Shown here: positions 1 to 8,727 of the stretch, one piece after another | Numbering within the stretch: the first letter of the stretch is position 1 | How the letters are laid out: each line of letters begins with the position of its first letter | Origin: Rhodospirillaceae bacterium | GTDB lineage: Bacteria > Pseudomonadota > Alphaproteobacteria > MPNO01 > UBA2964 | Reading direction: 5' to 3' | DNA length: 9,558 nucleotides | Assembly (NCBI GenBank): GCA_002724505.1 | Contig: PBOV01000128.1 | Coordinates: forward strand, 1-9,558 | Program-made: the position numbers and the translations under genes | The notes under the pieces: model-generated | Database searches by the model: none | Told to the model about the DNA's origin: nothing | The model's input: only the letters and a program-made list of their open reading frames with translations

Positions 1-929
1 AAAGTTGCAGCTTCTAGGGCCTCTCCCGTTGCGTTACAGCCTCTCAAAGAAGATAAGTTATAATGATTTTCCACGCCATCAATTGCCAGAATACGGCGAT
101 AGACTGTGGCAACGGAGTAAAGGACAGTGATACCTAGTGCCTCTACAGCTCTCAGGACACGCTCCGGGTGCATTCGTCCCTCAAGAATACCTCCAGTCAC
201 CCCGTTTCGGAGGGGAAATAAAACGTTGTGTCCCAAGGCACTAATAAAGCTCCATTCACCGGTGGCCAAGATGACGTCATTTTCCTGGGGTTCAATTCTA
301 AGTTTATTGGTGTCTCCTTGCGCCACAATCCAGCGATGCGCATGTACTATCCCCTTAGGATTTCCAGTCGTGCCTGATGTATAGACCATAAACGCAGGAT
401 CATCTGCGTGAGTATTAACTGTAGGGATAATAGAAGTAGGCTGATTTGCTATTAATTCTTCAAAGACATGATCCCCCTCCTCAAAGCCCCGAGCGACTAT
501 AATACCAAGTGGTAATGCCGCTCCCAGGGCTCGCAAAGGCTGCGCTATATCATTCAATGTAATGGCAGCCCGAGCTCCGCTGTGCTCCTGAACGTAGGCA
601 ACTTCGGATGCCCCTAAAAGGGAATTTTGTAGGACGGGTATAGCTCCTAATTTTACTAAAGCTAAGAAGCTAACGATAAATTCAATGCAGTTCGGTAAAC
701 GAATAAGCACATGGTCGGTGTCAGATATACCTAAACCCTTTAAACCGGATGCCAAAGCGATGACACGTTTGTCGAGCTCTGAGTAAGAAATACCCCCATT
801 TTTGCTCCTGAAGGCTATTCTAGATCCCCTCCCCAAGGCGATCTGTTTATCGAGTGTCTCGGCGGTAATATTTAATCGTGAGGGAATTTTTCGGTATCCG
901 GGCCAAGTTTTAATCTCGTCAGCTTTCAT
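1..929 (-). CDS. AMP-forming acyl-CoA ligase (AMP-binding/ANL superfamily), C-terminus missing at window edge
   Basis: Activates a carboxylic acid to its CoA thioester through an acyl-adenylate; expected to be cytosolic. I translated 309 open codons leftward from ATG 929. The ATP-binding P-loop YTSGTTGNPKG lies at residues 183-193, with K192. An A5-like TGEAL lies at 301-305, and a typical N-terminal subdomain (SYSELDKRV near 48, LPNCIEF near 78, KLGAIPV near 93) precedes them. Family members run about 500-550 residues, so the C-terminal lid domain with the catalytic lysine lies outside the window. The start overlaps the end of the upstream crotonase gene by 11 nt and has no clear Shine-Dalgarno sequence, which suggests translational coupling. 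Overall layout recalls the benzoate/2-aminobenzoate-CoA ligase branch, but the acid substrate cannot be assigned. Family call is firm; substrate is open. Confidence 0.93.
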   Translation of the reverse strand, partial: MKADEIKTWPGYRKIPSRLNITAETLDKQIALGRGSRIAFRSKNGGISYSELDKRVIALASGLKGLGISDTDHVLIRLPNCIEFIVSFLALVKLGAIPVLQNSLLGASEVAYVQEHSGARAAITLNDIAQPLRALGAALPLGIIVARGFEEGDHVFEELIANQPTSIIPTVNTHADDPAFMVYTSGTTGNPKGIVHAHRWIVAQGDTNKLRIEPQENDVILATGEWSFISALGHNVLFPLRNGVTGGILEGRMHPERVLRAVEALGITVLYSVATVYRRILAIDGVENHYNLSSLRGCNATGEALEAAT

Positions 930-1833
930 TTTTGTCTTTGCCGTCAGGAAATGGCCAATTATCATAATAAGGCCCCCGGAAATCCGGATCTCGTTTTTCA
1001 AGAAATGCTCTTATACCTTCCTGGCAATCTTTAGTACGGGTAATTTCCTTAATTGCGTCTAGTTCCCTTTGCCAGCCTTCGTCAGTTCGGTTCTGGTTCC
1101 AGTAGTGTTTGACGAGCTCTTTTGCTTTACGAACAGAATGATACGGATTATTTGAAATTTTCACGGCAAGTTGAAAGGCGCCGTCCATCAACTCATCGTG
1201 GGGGAATACACGGTCTACCAAACCGATTTTTTGGGCCTCTTCAGCCGAAATAATATCACCGGTCATGATCATTTCCATCGCCCGACCAATGCCAACAAGT
1301 TTTGGAAGATTTCTAGCTCCACCAGATTCCGGAAGAAAACCAGCGGGTACAGCTACCTCTCCCAGTTTTGCCTTATCTGAAGCATAGCGAATATCGCAAA
1401 GGGTACAAATTTCAAGACCTATCCCGACAGCAGGTCCATTAATGGCTGCGATGACTACGGGTGGTAGGTCCTCAAACTTTCGGAAGGCTCGTTGAAGGAC
1501 TTCATGACGCAAATCATTAAAGAAGTAACTCGCGAGTTCCTTATATGAACCAAATTTTCCGAAGTCGAAATCCTCTTTACCTGCCCCTAGCGGGTCAGCC
1601 TCAGACTTTAAATCCCCACCCGCTGAGAACCCTCGGCCTTCCCCCGTGATTATTACTGCTCTGACGTTATTACTGGCTAAAATCTCATCGCAGAGGATAT
1701 CGAGTTCCACTCGCATACGGACATCGACAGCGTTCAGCGCTTCCGGGCGGTTGAGTGTAATAACACCTATACACTTCTCCCCTGGTCGGTTGGGGTTTTC
1801 GCGGACTTCCCACTTTAGGGCTTCGTATTTCAT
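919..1833 (-). CDS. Enoyl-CoA hydratase/isomerase (crotonase) family protein
   Basis: 304 residues, longer than the usual ~260. A crotonase-fold enzyme acting on an acyl-CoA thioester in the cytosol. The first oxyanion-hole segment is GRGFSAGGDLKSE at 67-78, the second is NGPAVGIGLE at 132-141, and the trimer/C-terminal region contains MTGDIISAEEA at 190-200. By alignment with rat mitochondrial hydratase from memory, the first catalytic Glu is kept (E141, in LEICTLCD), while the second is replaced by A161 (in GEVAVPAG). An acidic residue instead sits at E169 in PESGG, where isomerase-type relatives such as PaaG have PDSGG. Insertions at about 78-105 and a C-terminal YYDNWPFPDG tail account for the length. 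ATG 1833 is preceded by AGGA at 1841-1844, 7 nt away. It sits 44 bp after the aspartate-dehydrogenase gene and overlaps the ligase gene, so the three form an operon. The exact reaction is uncertain. Confidence 0.93.
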   Translation of the reverse strand: MKYEALKWEVRENPNRPGEKCIGVITLNRPEALNAVDVRMRVELDILCDEILASNNVRAVIITGEGRGFSAGGDLKSEADPLGAGKEDFDFGKFGSYKELASYFFNDLRHEVLQRAFRKFEDLPPVVIAAINGPAVGIGLEICTLCDIRYASDKAKLGEVAVPAGFLPESGGARNLPKLVGIGRAMEMIMTGDIISAEEAQKIGLVDRVFPHDELMDGAFQLAVKISNNPYHSVRKAKELVKHYWNQNRTDEGWQRELDAIKEITRTKDCQEGIRAFLEKRDPDFRGPYYDNWPFPDGKDKNES

Positions 1834-1877
1834 CGTTTTATCCTATTCTACGTTCCCACCTTTAATGGGGAAACTAA

Positions 1878-2648
1878 TCACCTTAGACAGGCAATAACGC
1901 TTAAAGCTGTAATTTTACCGGTTCCAGGTTTCTCTTCAGATTGAACATTTTCAATACTCATCTCAAAAGTCGCACTATCAGAAACAACTCTAATCGAATG
2001 AGTGTTTCGGGTGAGGCGGGGGTCAGCCCATATTTCCAGCTTTGTTCTGTCAGGGCCAATACCAGCGAGCCCTAGTGCCGCTGCCACGTTGACGTTTGCT
2101 GGAAAACCGGCGGCTCCATCTCTAGCCGACCCCTCAAATACCTTTTTGGGCTCGTTGAGCTTCTTAACCGAAATATTGTTGTCGATAAGGTGTGGCGCAC
2201 CCGTTAATGCATTGGGTGGTTTTCGTGTAATCATCACCACCTCTTCAATCTTACCCTCAGCGGCGGCTCTAACAGCATCAAGACCCAGAAGTGCTCCCGT
2301 TGCAAGTATGATACGACCCGTGCCATCTTTCGCCATCTTGATGGTATTGGGATTTGCCAATATCCCCGCCGCACTGACAGTTACAAAAAGTCGTCCCGCC
2401 CTGAGAGCAGGAATAGCAAAGGTATTAAAGGCTTCTTTTGGAACGCATTCGACAATAATTTCACAGGTATCCGCTAACTCTTGAGGCGCCAATACCGGTA
2501 CGGGTTTCCTAAACTGGCTCATACGATTTAGTCCCCGCTCTACGTCTCGGACGGAAATAGCGGCTAGTTCAAGGCCTTCAATACCTTGATCTAGGGCTTC
2601 GCCTACAACCTTACCAATTGACCCAAAACCGGCTATTCCAACTTTCAC
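1878..2648 (-). CDS. Aspartate dehydrogenase family protein (NadX-like)
   Basis: 256 residues, the normal family length. Members oxidise L-aspartate to iminoaspartate with NAD(P), or run in reverse as imine reductases. A Rossmann dinucleotide loop GFGSIG is at 7-12. The C-terminal domain carries the family signature FPANVNVAAALGLAG at 182-196, then WADPRLTRNTH at 207-217 with the likely catalytic H217, and ends in an IEN...TGKITALS block at 232-250. The start is GTG at 2648, with a good AGGGGA Shine-Dalgarno at 2656-2661 on the minus strand. It is first in the leftward operon with the crotonase and the acyl-CoA ligase. That context, and the lack of nadA or nadC nearby, argues against a role in NAD biosynthesis and for amino-acid or imine chemistry in a catabolic pathway. 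Substrate is inferred only from family. Confidence 0.88.
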   Translation of the reverse strand: MKVGIAGFGSIGKVVGEALDQGIEGLELAAISVRDVERGLNRMSQFRKPVPVLAPQELADTCEIIVECVPKEAFNTFAIPALRAGRLFVTVSAAGILANPNTIKMAKDGTGRIILATGALLGLDAVRAAAEGKIEEVVMITRKPPNALTGAPHLIDNNISVKKLNEPKKVFEGSARDGAAGFPANVNVAAALGLAGIGPDRTKLEIWADPRLTRNTHSIRVVSDSATFEMSIENVQSEEKPGTGKITALSVIACLR

Positions 2649-2754
2649 TTCGACATCCCCTTAATAAGCTACGTCAAAATCTCAGATTGACGCTTTAGAA
2701 GACTTGCAGCACCCTTTTGCACAAGTCAACTGCCTAACAAAATAGAGGTTTATA
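2649..2754. promoter_or_regulatory. Divergent intergenic region with candidate operator
   Basis: This 106-bp gap separates two diverging operons and must carry promoters for both. It contains an imperfect inverted repeat at 2672-2692: CGTCAAAATCT on the left, one central C, then AGATTGACG on the right. The arms match except for two extra A residues in the left arm. TTGACG in the right arm, and its mirror copy on the other strand, resemble -35 hexamers, but I found no convincing -10 partner at normal spacing on either strand. No regulator gene lies in the window, so the binding protein is unknown. Confidence 0.35.
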
Positions 2755-3684
2755 GTGTCGTTGGTTTTTGCTTGTGTTGATATTCCCGCCGAGCCTTGGG
2801 TCAATGCCCTACAAAAAGAACTTCCAGACTTAGAGATTGAAGTTTGGCCTAACGTAAAAAATCTAGATGAAGTTGAGTTTGCCCTACTTTGGGGCAACTG
2901 GAATGCAGATTTAACTAGATTTCCTAACTTACAGGCATTTTTATCGTTAGGCGCTGGAGTAGATCATATATTAGCATTAGATCATCGCCCCCCCCACATC
3001 CCTATTGTTCGGCTAGGTGATCCCTCTTTGCAGACTGGGATGGTTGAGTTTGTGCTTTATAATGTTTTACGATTTCACCGCAATTTTCAGAAGTATGAAA
3101 AACAACAAAGTGAAACACTTTGGGTAGAGCAACCCCAAGTGAGCCCAAGTAATCGGAGTGTTGGGCTTATGGGGCTGGGTTCTCTGGGTACTGTCTGCGC
3201 TAATGCATTAATTAATTTAGGCTTTGATGTGTTGGGTTGGAGTCGACGTGATAAAGAAATTGATAAGGTTAGGGTTTTTTCAGGAGGACAAGGTCTAAAT
3301 AAATTCCTTACCCAGTCTGAAATTATTGTCTGCTTATTGCCCCTGACAAGAAAAACTAAGAATATTTTAAACGAAGAAAATTTAAAGAAACTACCCCCGG
3401 GATCCTTTGTTATAAATGCCGCCCGAGGAGGGCACATTGTCGAAAGTGATTTATTAAAGTTACTTGACGATGGGCATATCGGGGGCGCCGCGCTTGATGT
3501 CTTTGAGATGGAGCCCCTCCCCAAAAAAAACCTCCTTTGGAGCCATCCTAAAGTAACGGTCACCCCACATGTTGCGGCGCTCGTTAATTTGGAAAGTGCT
3601 GCGAAAGCAATTTCGGAAACAATTTATTGCTGCCGAAACGGGCTTCCCCTTAAAAATATTGTCGACCCTATTGAGGGTTACTAA
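2755..3684 (+). CDS. ghrA: D-2-hydroxyacid dehydrogenase, glyoxylate/hydroxypyruvate reductase A (GhrA) type
   Basis: 309 residues, close to E. coli GhrA. An NAD(P)H-linked cytosolic reductase of 2-oxoacids such as glyoxylate or hydroxypyruvate, or the reverse oxidation. The N-terminal substrate domain has the GhrA-like FLSLGAGVDHIL at 62-73. The cofactor loop GLGSLG is at 140-145. The catalytic triad of the superfamily is present: R224 in NAARGG, E253 in FEMEPLP and H272 in TPHVAA. WSRRDK at 162-167 has arginines after the second strand, which would suit NADPH. The start is GTG 2755 with AGAGG at 2744-2748, 6 nt upstream. It leads the rightward operon and is followed 92 bp later by two MFS genes. 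In this setting it may act on a pathway intermediate rather than glyoxylate; that is inference. Confidence 0.9.
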   Translation: MSLVFACVDIPAEPWVNALQKELPDLEIEVWPNVKNLDEVEFALLWGNWNADLTRFPNLQAFLSLGAGVDHILALDHRPPHIPIVRLGDPSLQTGMVEFVLYNVLRFHRNFQKYEKQQSETLWVEQPQVSPSNRSVGLMGLGSLGTVCANALINLGFDVLGWSRRDKEIDKVRVFSGGQGLNKFLTQSEIIVCLLPLTRKTKNILNEENLKKLPPGSFVINAARGGHIVESDLLKLLDDGHIGGAALDVFEMEPLPKKNLLWSHPKVTVTPHVAALVNLESAAKAISETIYCCRNGLPLKNIVDPIEGY

Positions 3685-3776
3685 AAAATTTTAATGCTTA
3701 GACGGTGATAACGACTCCCCTGGCGTGTTACCTTCTATTATTCAGACGATCCCTTTTCATACAAATTGAGAACAAA

Positions 3777-4991
3777 ATGACGACAGCGACTACTGCCCCT
3801 GCAAGTGATTTAAAAGTCATTAGTCTTATATCTACAGGGCATTGTTTAAGTCATGTCTACCAACTCGCTCTTCCAAACTTATTCTTTTTAATTACCCTTA
3901 AGGAGGGTTACAGCATCGCGGCTCTTGCTATCCTCACTTCCGTTTTCTTCCTAGTCTCGGCCATAGGGCAGATTATTGCGGGGTTCTTCGTTGATAAGTA
4001 TGGGGCTCGGCCTGTTCTATTCTTTGGTTTCTTCCTTATGGCTATTTCAATAGCTGCATTTGCCTTTGTTAATTCATACTCGGCAATGATGCTACTGTCC
4101 TTCATGGCTGGATTAGGAAATAGCGTTTTTCACCCGGCCGATTACAGTATCTTAAATGGCAGTATTTCTGAAAATAATGTCGGGAAGGCCTATGGAGTGC
4201 ATGGGTTTGGCGGATTGGTGGGATATGCCATAACTCCCTACTCCATGTATTTGATGGGAACTGCCTTTGGTTGGCGGGAGACTATGTTAATTATTGGCGT
4301 TATCGGCCTTATCGTTGCTGGTTTGATGTGGACGCAACGCAGGGACCTTCGCGATAGCGTAATTGATAAGGGGCTAAGCGCTGGATCGGTTCGTGATGGG
4401 ATTGGAATATTATTTCAACCGGCGACAATTTTTTCTTTTCTTTTCTTTTGCTTTATGGCCATGGGGTCTGTTGGTCTTATGACGCTTGGTCCCGACGCAC
4501 TGACGGCATTTCTTAATCTCTCCCGTGACGTGGCAAGCTCCACAATTTCCTTGCAGCTTACTGGGTCTCTTTGCGGAATTCTTATTGGCGGTTTGGTTGC
4601 CGATCGTATAGCAAGGCATGATGTCGCTACCGCCGGGATCGTGACTATTGGAGTTCTCTTGCTTTGGACTGTTCCTGCTTTTAAACCGGATAGCATGCCG
4701 CTCTTGATTACGATATTTATTGTTTACGGATTTGCATATGGTATGGCGCAGCCATCACGAGATATGGTCGTTCGTTCTGTGGCACCTTCCGGGGCCGCGG
4801 GAAAAATATTTGGGTTTACCTATTCGGGTATGGATGTCGGTTCGGCTATTGCCGTTGGTGTGTTTGGCTTTTTACTCGGCGGAGGTCAATCGAAGATGGT
4901 CTTTATCTTGGTTGGCGTCTTTATGATGGTTGGTGTCGGGAGTGTGTTGTTGGCCAAAATTACCGCTAAGAGAAATCCAATCTCGATATGA
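3777..4991 (+). CDS. MFS transporter, first of a tandem paralogous pair
   Basis: 404 residues with about 12 hydrophobic segments; a major facilitator superfamily carrier of the inner membrane. MFS motif A appears as GFFVDKYGARPV at 69-80, and a distinctive GNSVFHPADYS lies at 114-124. Two histidines in helix 1 (H22, H26 in GHCLSH) and a C-terminal-half RDMVVR block are shared with the next gene. The FHPA element recalls the fosmidomycin-resistance (Fsr)-like branch. The reading frame is open upstream to GTG 3705, but I choose ATG 3777. That start puts every landmark at exactly the same residue number as in the neighbouring paralogue, and the extra 24 residues have no counterpart. GAG at 3768-3770 is a weak ribosome binding site. 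Likely substrate is a small organic anion used by this locus; direction and substrate are not determinable. Confidence 0.9.
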   Translation: MTTATTAPASDLKVISLISTGHCLSHVYQLALPNLFFLITLKEGYSIAALAILTSVFFLVSAIGQIIAGFFVDKYGARPVLFFGFFLMAISIAAFAFVNSYSAMMLLSFMAGLGNSVFHPADYSILNGSISENNVGKAYGVHGFGGLVGYAITPYSMYLMGTAFGWRETMLIIGVIGLIVAGLMWTQRRDLRDSVIDKGLSAGSVRDGIGILFQPATIFSFLFFCFMAMGSVGLMTLGPDALTAFLNLSRDVASSTISLQLTGSLCGILIGGLVADRIARHDVATAGIVTIGVLLLWTVPAFKPDSMPLLITIFIVYGFAYGMAQPSRDMVVRSVAPSGAAGKIFGFTYSGMDVGSAIAVGVFGFLLGGGQSKMVFILVGVFMMVGVGSVLLAKITAKRNPISI

Positions 4992-6217
4992 CAGGTTTAG
5001 TTGACGGAGTAAAAAAGGATGTAAAGCTGATTGGTGTAATCAGCGTCGTTCACTTGTTAAGTCATTTCTATCAACTCACGCTTGCGCCAGTTTTTCCCTT
5101 GATCAAAGCTGAAATGGGTTTAACGAACGTTGAACTCGGTTTTCTAGTGACGACATTCTTCCTTGCTTCAGCAATATTTCAGACGCCCGCAGGTTTTCTT
5201 GTAGACCGTTTTGGCGCCAGACCAATATTACTTGGCGGGCTCGGTATGCTTTCACTATCAGTCACGGGCTACTCGATAGCGCCAAACTATGAAATTTTTC
5301 TTGTACTTACCTTTATTGCAGGAATTGGGAATAGTGTATTTCATCCAGCGGATTATAGTTTGATGAATAGGCTCGTGAGCCCCCATTTAATGGGGCGTGC
5401 ATTCAGCTTTCACACCAATGGAGGCCATTTAGGTTTTGCTTTAGGTCCTGCCGTCATGGCCCTGCTGGCAGCTTCGATTGGTTGGAGAGATGCTGCAGCC
5501 TTTGTAGGTCTGTTCGGCGTCGGAATTACGTTGATATTAATGTTTGGCGGAAAGAGTTTGTTTGAAGGAAGTCAATCAGAAAGGGTGGGTGAAATTGATG
5601 AACGAGAAAGTAATCACGAGAAAGCGAGCCCTACATCGATTTTGGTCCTTTTGCGTCCATCTATAATTTTATTTTTTCTATTTTTTACCATCCTCTCGAT
5701 GGGATTAATTGGGATGCAGAATTTCACTCCAACCGCTCTTGTAGCAGCGCGAGGCTTAGATCTCGTCAGCGCAAGTGGAGTTCTTACAGGTTTTTTGGTT
5801 GGTGCACCGGTTGGAATTTTTATGGGCGGATATGCAGCCGACAAAATCCATCATCAGGACTTAGTTGCATTAATTTGTATAACTATCGCCGGTTCGATTA
5901 TTTTTTTAGTGCCGGTCATGGCGTTTTCTGGATATTTTTTGATAACGCAGTTCATACTCGCCGGCATATTTTTTGGTTTGGCGCTGCCTAACCGGGATAT
6001 GGTGGTTAGAGCATCGACACCCAAAGGAGCCAGCGGGCGAGTGTTCGGTTTTGTTTATGGCGGGCTTGATACGGGCGCGGCAATTACCCCGGCTATTTAT
6101 GGTTGGTTGGTAGACTTAGGCAGACCTGACTGGGTGTTTTTCAGCTCAGGTATTTTACTGACGATAGCAGCACTAATCATTTTTGGCACCGCACGTGCCG
6201 TCCGGCTTAGTCGTTAG
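4988..6217 (+). CDS. MFS transporter, second of a tandem paralogous pair
   Basis: 409 residues, about 12 membrane helices, inner membrane. It is a clear paralogue of the gene just upstream: H22 and H26 in helix 1, motif A GFLVDRFGARPI at 69-80 and GNSVFHPADYS at 114-124 fall at identical positions. The C-terminal half shares RDMVVR, then FGF-Y-G-D-G-AI. The central loop between helices 6 and 7, about residues 190-215, is longer and highly charged (EGSQSERVGEIDERESNHEK), unlike its partner. ATG 4988 overlaps the upstream TGA as ATGA, so translation is coupled and the two proteins should be made in similar amounts. It is the last gene of the rightward operon. Two carriers could take different substrates, work in import and export, or associate as a heterodimer; the sequence does not decide. 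Confidence 0.92.
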   Translation: MTGLVDGVKKDVKLIGVISVVHLLSHFYQLTLAPVFPLIKAEMGLTNVELGFLVTTFFLASAIFQTPAGFLVDRFGARPILLGGLGMLSLSVTGYSIAPNYEIFLVLTFIAGIGNSVFHPADYSLMNRLVSPHLMGRAFSFHTNGGHLGFALGPAVMALLAASIGWRDAAAFVGLFGVGITLILMFGGKSLFEGSQSERVGEIDERESNHEKASPTSILVLLRPSIILFFLFFTILSMGLIGMQNFTPTALVAARGLDLVSASGVLTGFLVGAPVGIFMGGYAADKIHHQDLVALICITIAGSIIFLVPVMAFSGYFLITQFILAGIFFGLALPNRDMVVRASTPKGASGRVFGFVYGGLDTGAAITPAIYGWLVDLGRPDWVFFSSGILLTIAALIIFGTARAVRLSR

Positions 6218-7575
<1,358 letters not shown>

Positions 7576-7595
7576 GATTTATTTGGAATTTTAAA

Positions 7596-7775
7596 CTAGG
7601 TTAAGCCTAATCCAGAACAAATTGAAATAACAAAGCTTTGTAAAAGCTGCACGTCTCGAAATGCAGGAAATGCCATCAAAGCAGCAAAAAAAAGAGCCCC
7701 CAGAATTATATATTCGGTTCGTCGTTCTTTTTTCCGTCGAATTTTGTTGAACTTATCAATTTGTTTGTCAGTCAT
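7596..7775 (-). CDS. Small predicted single-pass membrane protein, 59 residues
   Basis: I found this by translating the minus strand. ATG at 7773-7775 is preceded by AGGA at 7776-7779, almost directly against the start codon, which is closer than usual. The frame stays open to TAG at 7596-7598. The product has a strongly basic, charged N-terminus (KFNKIRRKKERRTEY, 8-22), one hydrophobic segment at about 23-38 (IILGALFFAALMAFPA), and a second mildly hydrophobic stretch at 43-59. The positive-inside rule puts the N-terminus in the cytoplasm. The basic-plus-helix pattern is coherent and unlikely in a random frame. It is convergent with frmA (20-bp gap) and divergent from the pagL-like gene. I do not recognise a family and cannot assign a function. 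The alternative is a chance ORF. Confidence 0.6.
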   Translation of the reverse strand: MTDKQIDKFNKIRRKKERRTEYIILGALFFAALMAFPAFRDVQLLQSFVISICSGLGLT

Positions 7776-7801
7776 TCCTAATCGTACGAGCTAAGATGAA
7801 A

Positions 7802-7829
7802 TAGGCAAATAAACTTTTATGATTATAAT
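7802..7829 (+). promoter_or_regulatory. Candidate sigma-70-type promoter for the pagL-like gene
   Basis: A perfect TATAAT at 7824-7829 has TAGGCA (4 of 6 matches to TTGACA) at 7802-7807, separated by 16 bp. It lies in the 120-bp gap between the small minus-strand gene and the pagL-like gene, 66 nt upstream of the chosen start. The region is AT-rich, so chance is possible. The core ATTATAAT is a palindrome and could also serve the opposite strand. Confidence 0.35.
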
Positions 7830-7895
7830 TTCAATGAACTCTGTAATCTTGTGTATGTCCTTTAAATCCGATGTTTTATATACTAAGTGGTTAGA

Positions 7896-8705
7896 ATGAG
7901 AATTATTAAAAATTTCGTTTTGTATTTGTTTTGTTTGGTTTTTCTGACAATTAATTTTTGTCCTGGCTCTATAGCGGGAACTCGCAGTTATAATATTAAC
8001 GTTCTTCTGGGTGAGCCACATCCATTTTCAGAGCTTTCAACGGATCCAAATACGGCTGAATTTAGAAATAAACCTGTTCCCAAAAATAATATCCATACGC
8101 GAGCGCGAATTCCGGAATTTCAATCACCCCCGCAATCTTCAATGCGTCCTGCTCTTCAGGGCAACAAGCTGGCACCAGACATCGTTATTGAGCCGCGTCG
8201 CCCAGTAATCCCCTTATGGGAAACACCAGGTAAGAAAATTATCTCCGAATTAAGATTAGGATTTTTAGCTCATGACCATGATATTGCTCCATTTTCAAGG
8301 AGTGAAGAGGACGGCATTGACGCTAACTTTGAAGTCCTATTTGTTTCTCCATCGTGGTTAAAAAACCTTAGATCGCCTAGACCACACCTTGGATTGTCAG
8401 TTAATGCAAATGGTGATACTAGCCAAGCCTATGCGGGTTTAACTTGGGAGTGGCGATTTTGGCGTAAATGGTTCTTTGATTTCAGTTTGGGTGGAGCCAT
8501 TCATAACGGAAAGACAAAGACAACGCTTATTGATAGGAAAGAGTTGGGTTGCCAGGTACTCTTCAGAGAATCGCTTGATTTGGGATATATCTTCGCTGAA
8601 CGGCATAGCATATCTGCCTTTATGGATCACATATCAAACGCCAATATTTGTGAAAAAAATGAGGGCCTTGAAACTGTAGGTATTCGATATGGCTATCGAT
8701 TTTAA
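7896..8705 (+). CDS. pagL: PagL-like lipid A 3-O-deacylase (acyloxyacyl hydrolase family)
   Basis: 269 residues. An outer-membrane beta-barrel hydrolase predicted to remove the 3-O acyl chain of lipid A. A Sec signal peptide is visible (MRIIK, hydrophobic 7-22, likely cleavage near SIAG at 25-28). The C-terminal barrel, about 115-269, has alternating strands and ends in a terminal aromatic, GYRF. The PagL catalytic triad is present at canonical spacing: H245 and S247 in DHISNAN, E259 in NEGLE (12 after the Ser, as in Pseudomonas PagL), with N248 after the Ser. Between signal and barrel lies a proline-rich segment of about 80 residues (29-110), longer than in classic ~150-170-residue PagL. I choose ATG 7896 over in-frame GTG 7887, because AAGTGG at 7885-7890 then serves as the ribosome binding site. 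The next gene begins 22 bp downstream. Confidence 0.88.
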   Translation: MRIIKNFVLYLFCLVFLTINFCPGSIAGTRSYNINVLLGEPHPFSELSTDPNTAEFRNKPVPKNNIHTRARIPEFQSPPQSSMRPALQGNKLAPDIVIEPRRPVIPLWETPGKKIISELRLGFLAHDHDIAPFSRSEEDGIDANFEVLFVSPSWLKNLRSPRPHLGLSVNANGDTSQAYAGLTWEWRFWRKWFFDFSLGGAIHNGKTKTTLIDRKELGCQVLFRESLDLGYIFAERHSISAFMDHISNANICEKNEGLETVGIRYGYRF

Positions 8706-8727
8706 ATTAAAAATCGGTAAGGTATAA

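Noticed and set aside
2002..2484. A 160-codon open frame on the plus strand opposite the aspartate-dehydrogenase gene
   Set aside because: The opposite strand encodes a full-length protein with clear family motifs; the plus-strand product is low-complexity Ser/Ala/Pro with no domain.
1878..2648. Assigning the aspartate-dehydrogenase-like gene to NAD biosynthesis (NadX)
   Set aside because: No nadA or nadC is present, and the gene leads an operon with CoA-thioester enzymes.
3087..3563. A 158-codon open frame on the minus strand opposite the GhrA-like gene
   Set aside because: It is fully covered by a gene with an intact catalytic triad, and its product has no recognisable features.
3705..3776. 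Upstream GTG start that would add 24 residues to the first MFS protein
   Set aside because: The extension has no counterpart in the adjacent paralogue, breaks the exact positional match and has no ribosome binding site.
7887..7895. In-frame GTG start 9 nt before the chosen start of the pagL-like gene
   Set aside because: This GTG overlaps the best Shine-Dalgarno (AAGTGG) for ATG 7896, and the ATG start gives a normal signal peptide.
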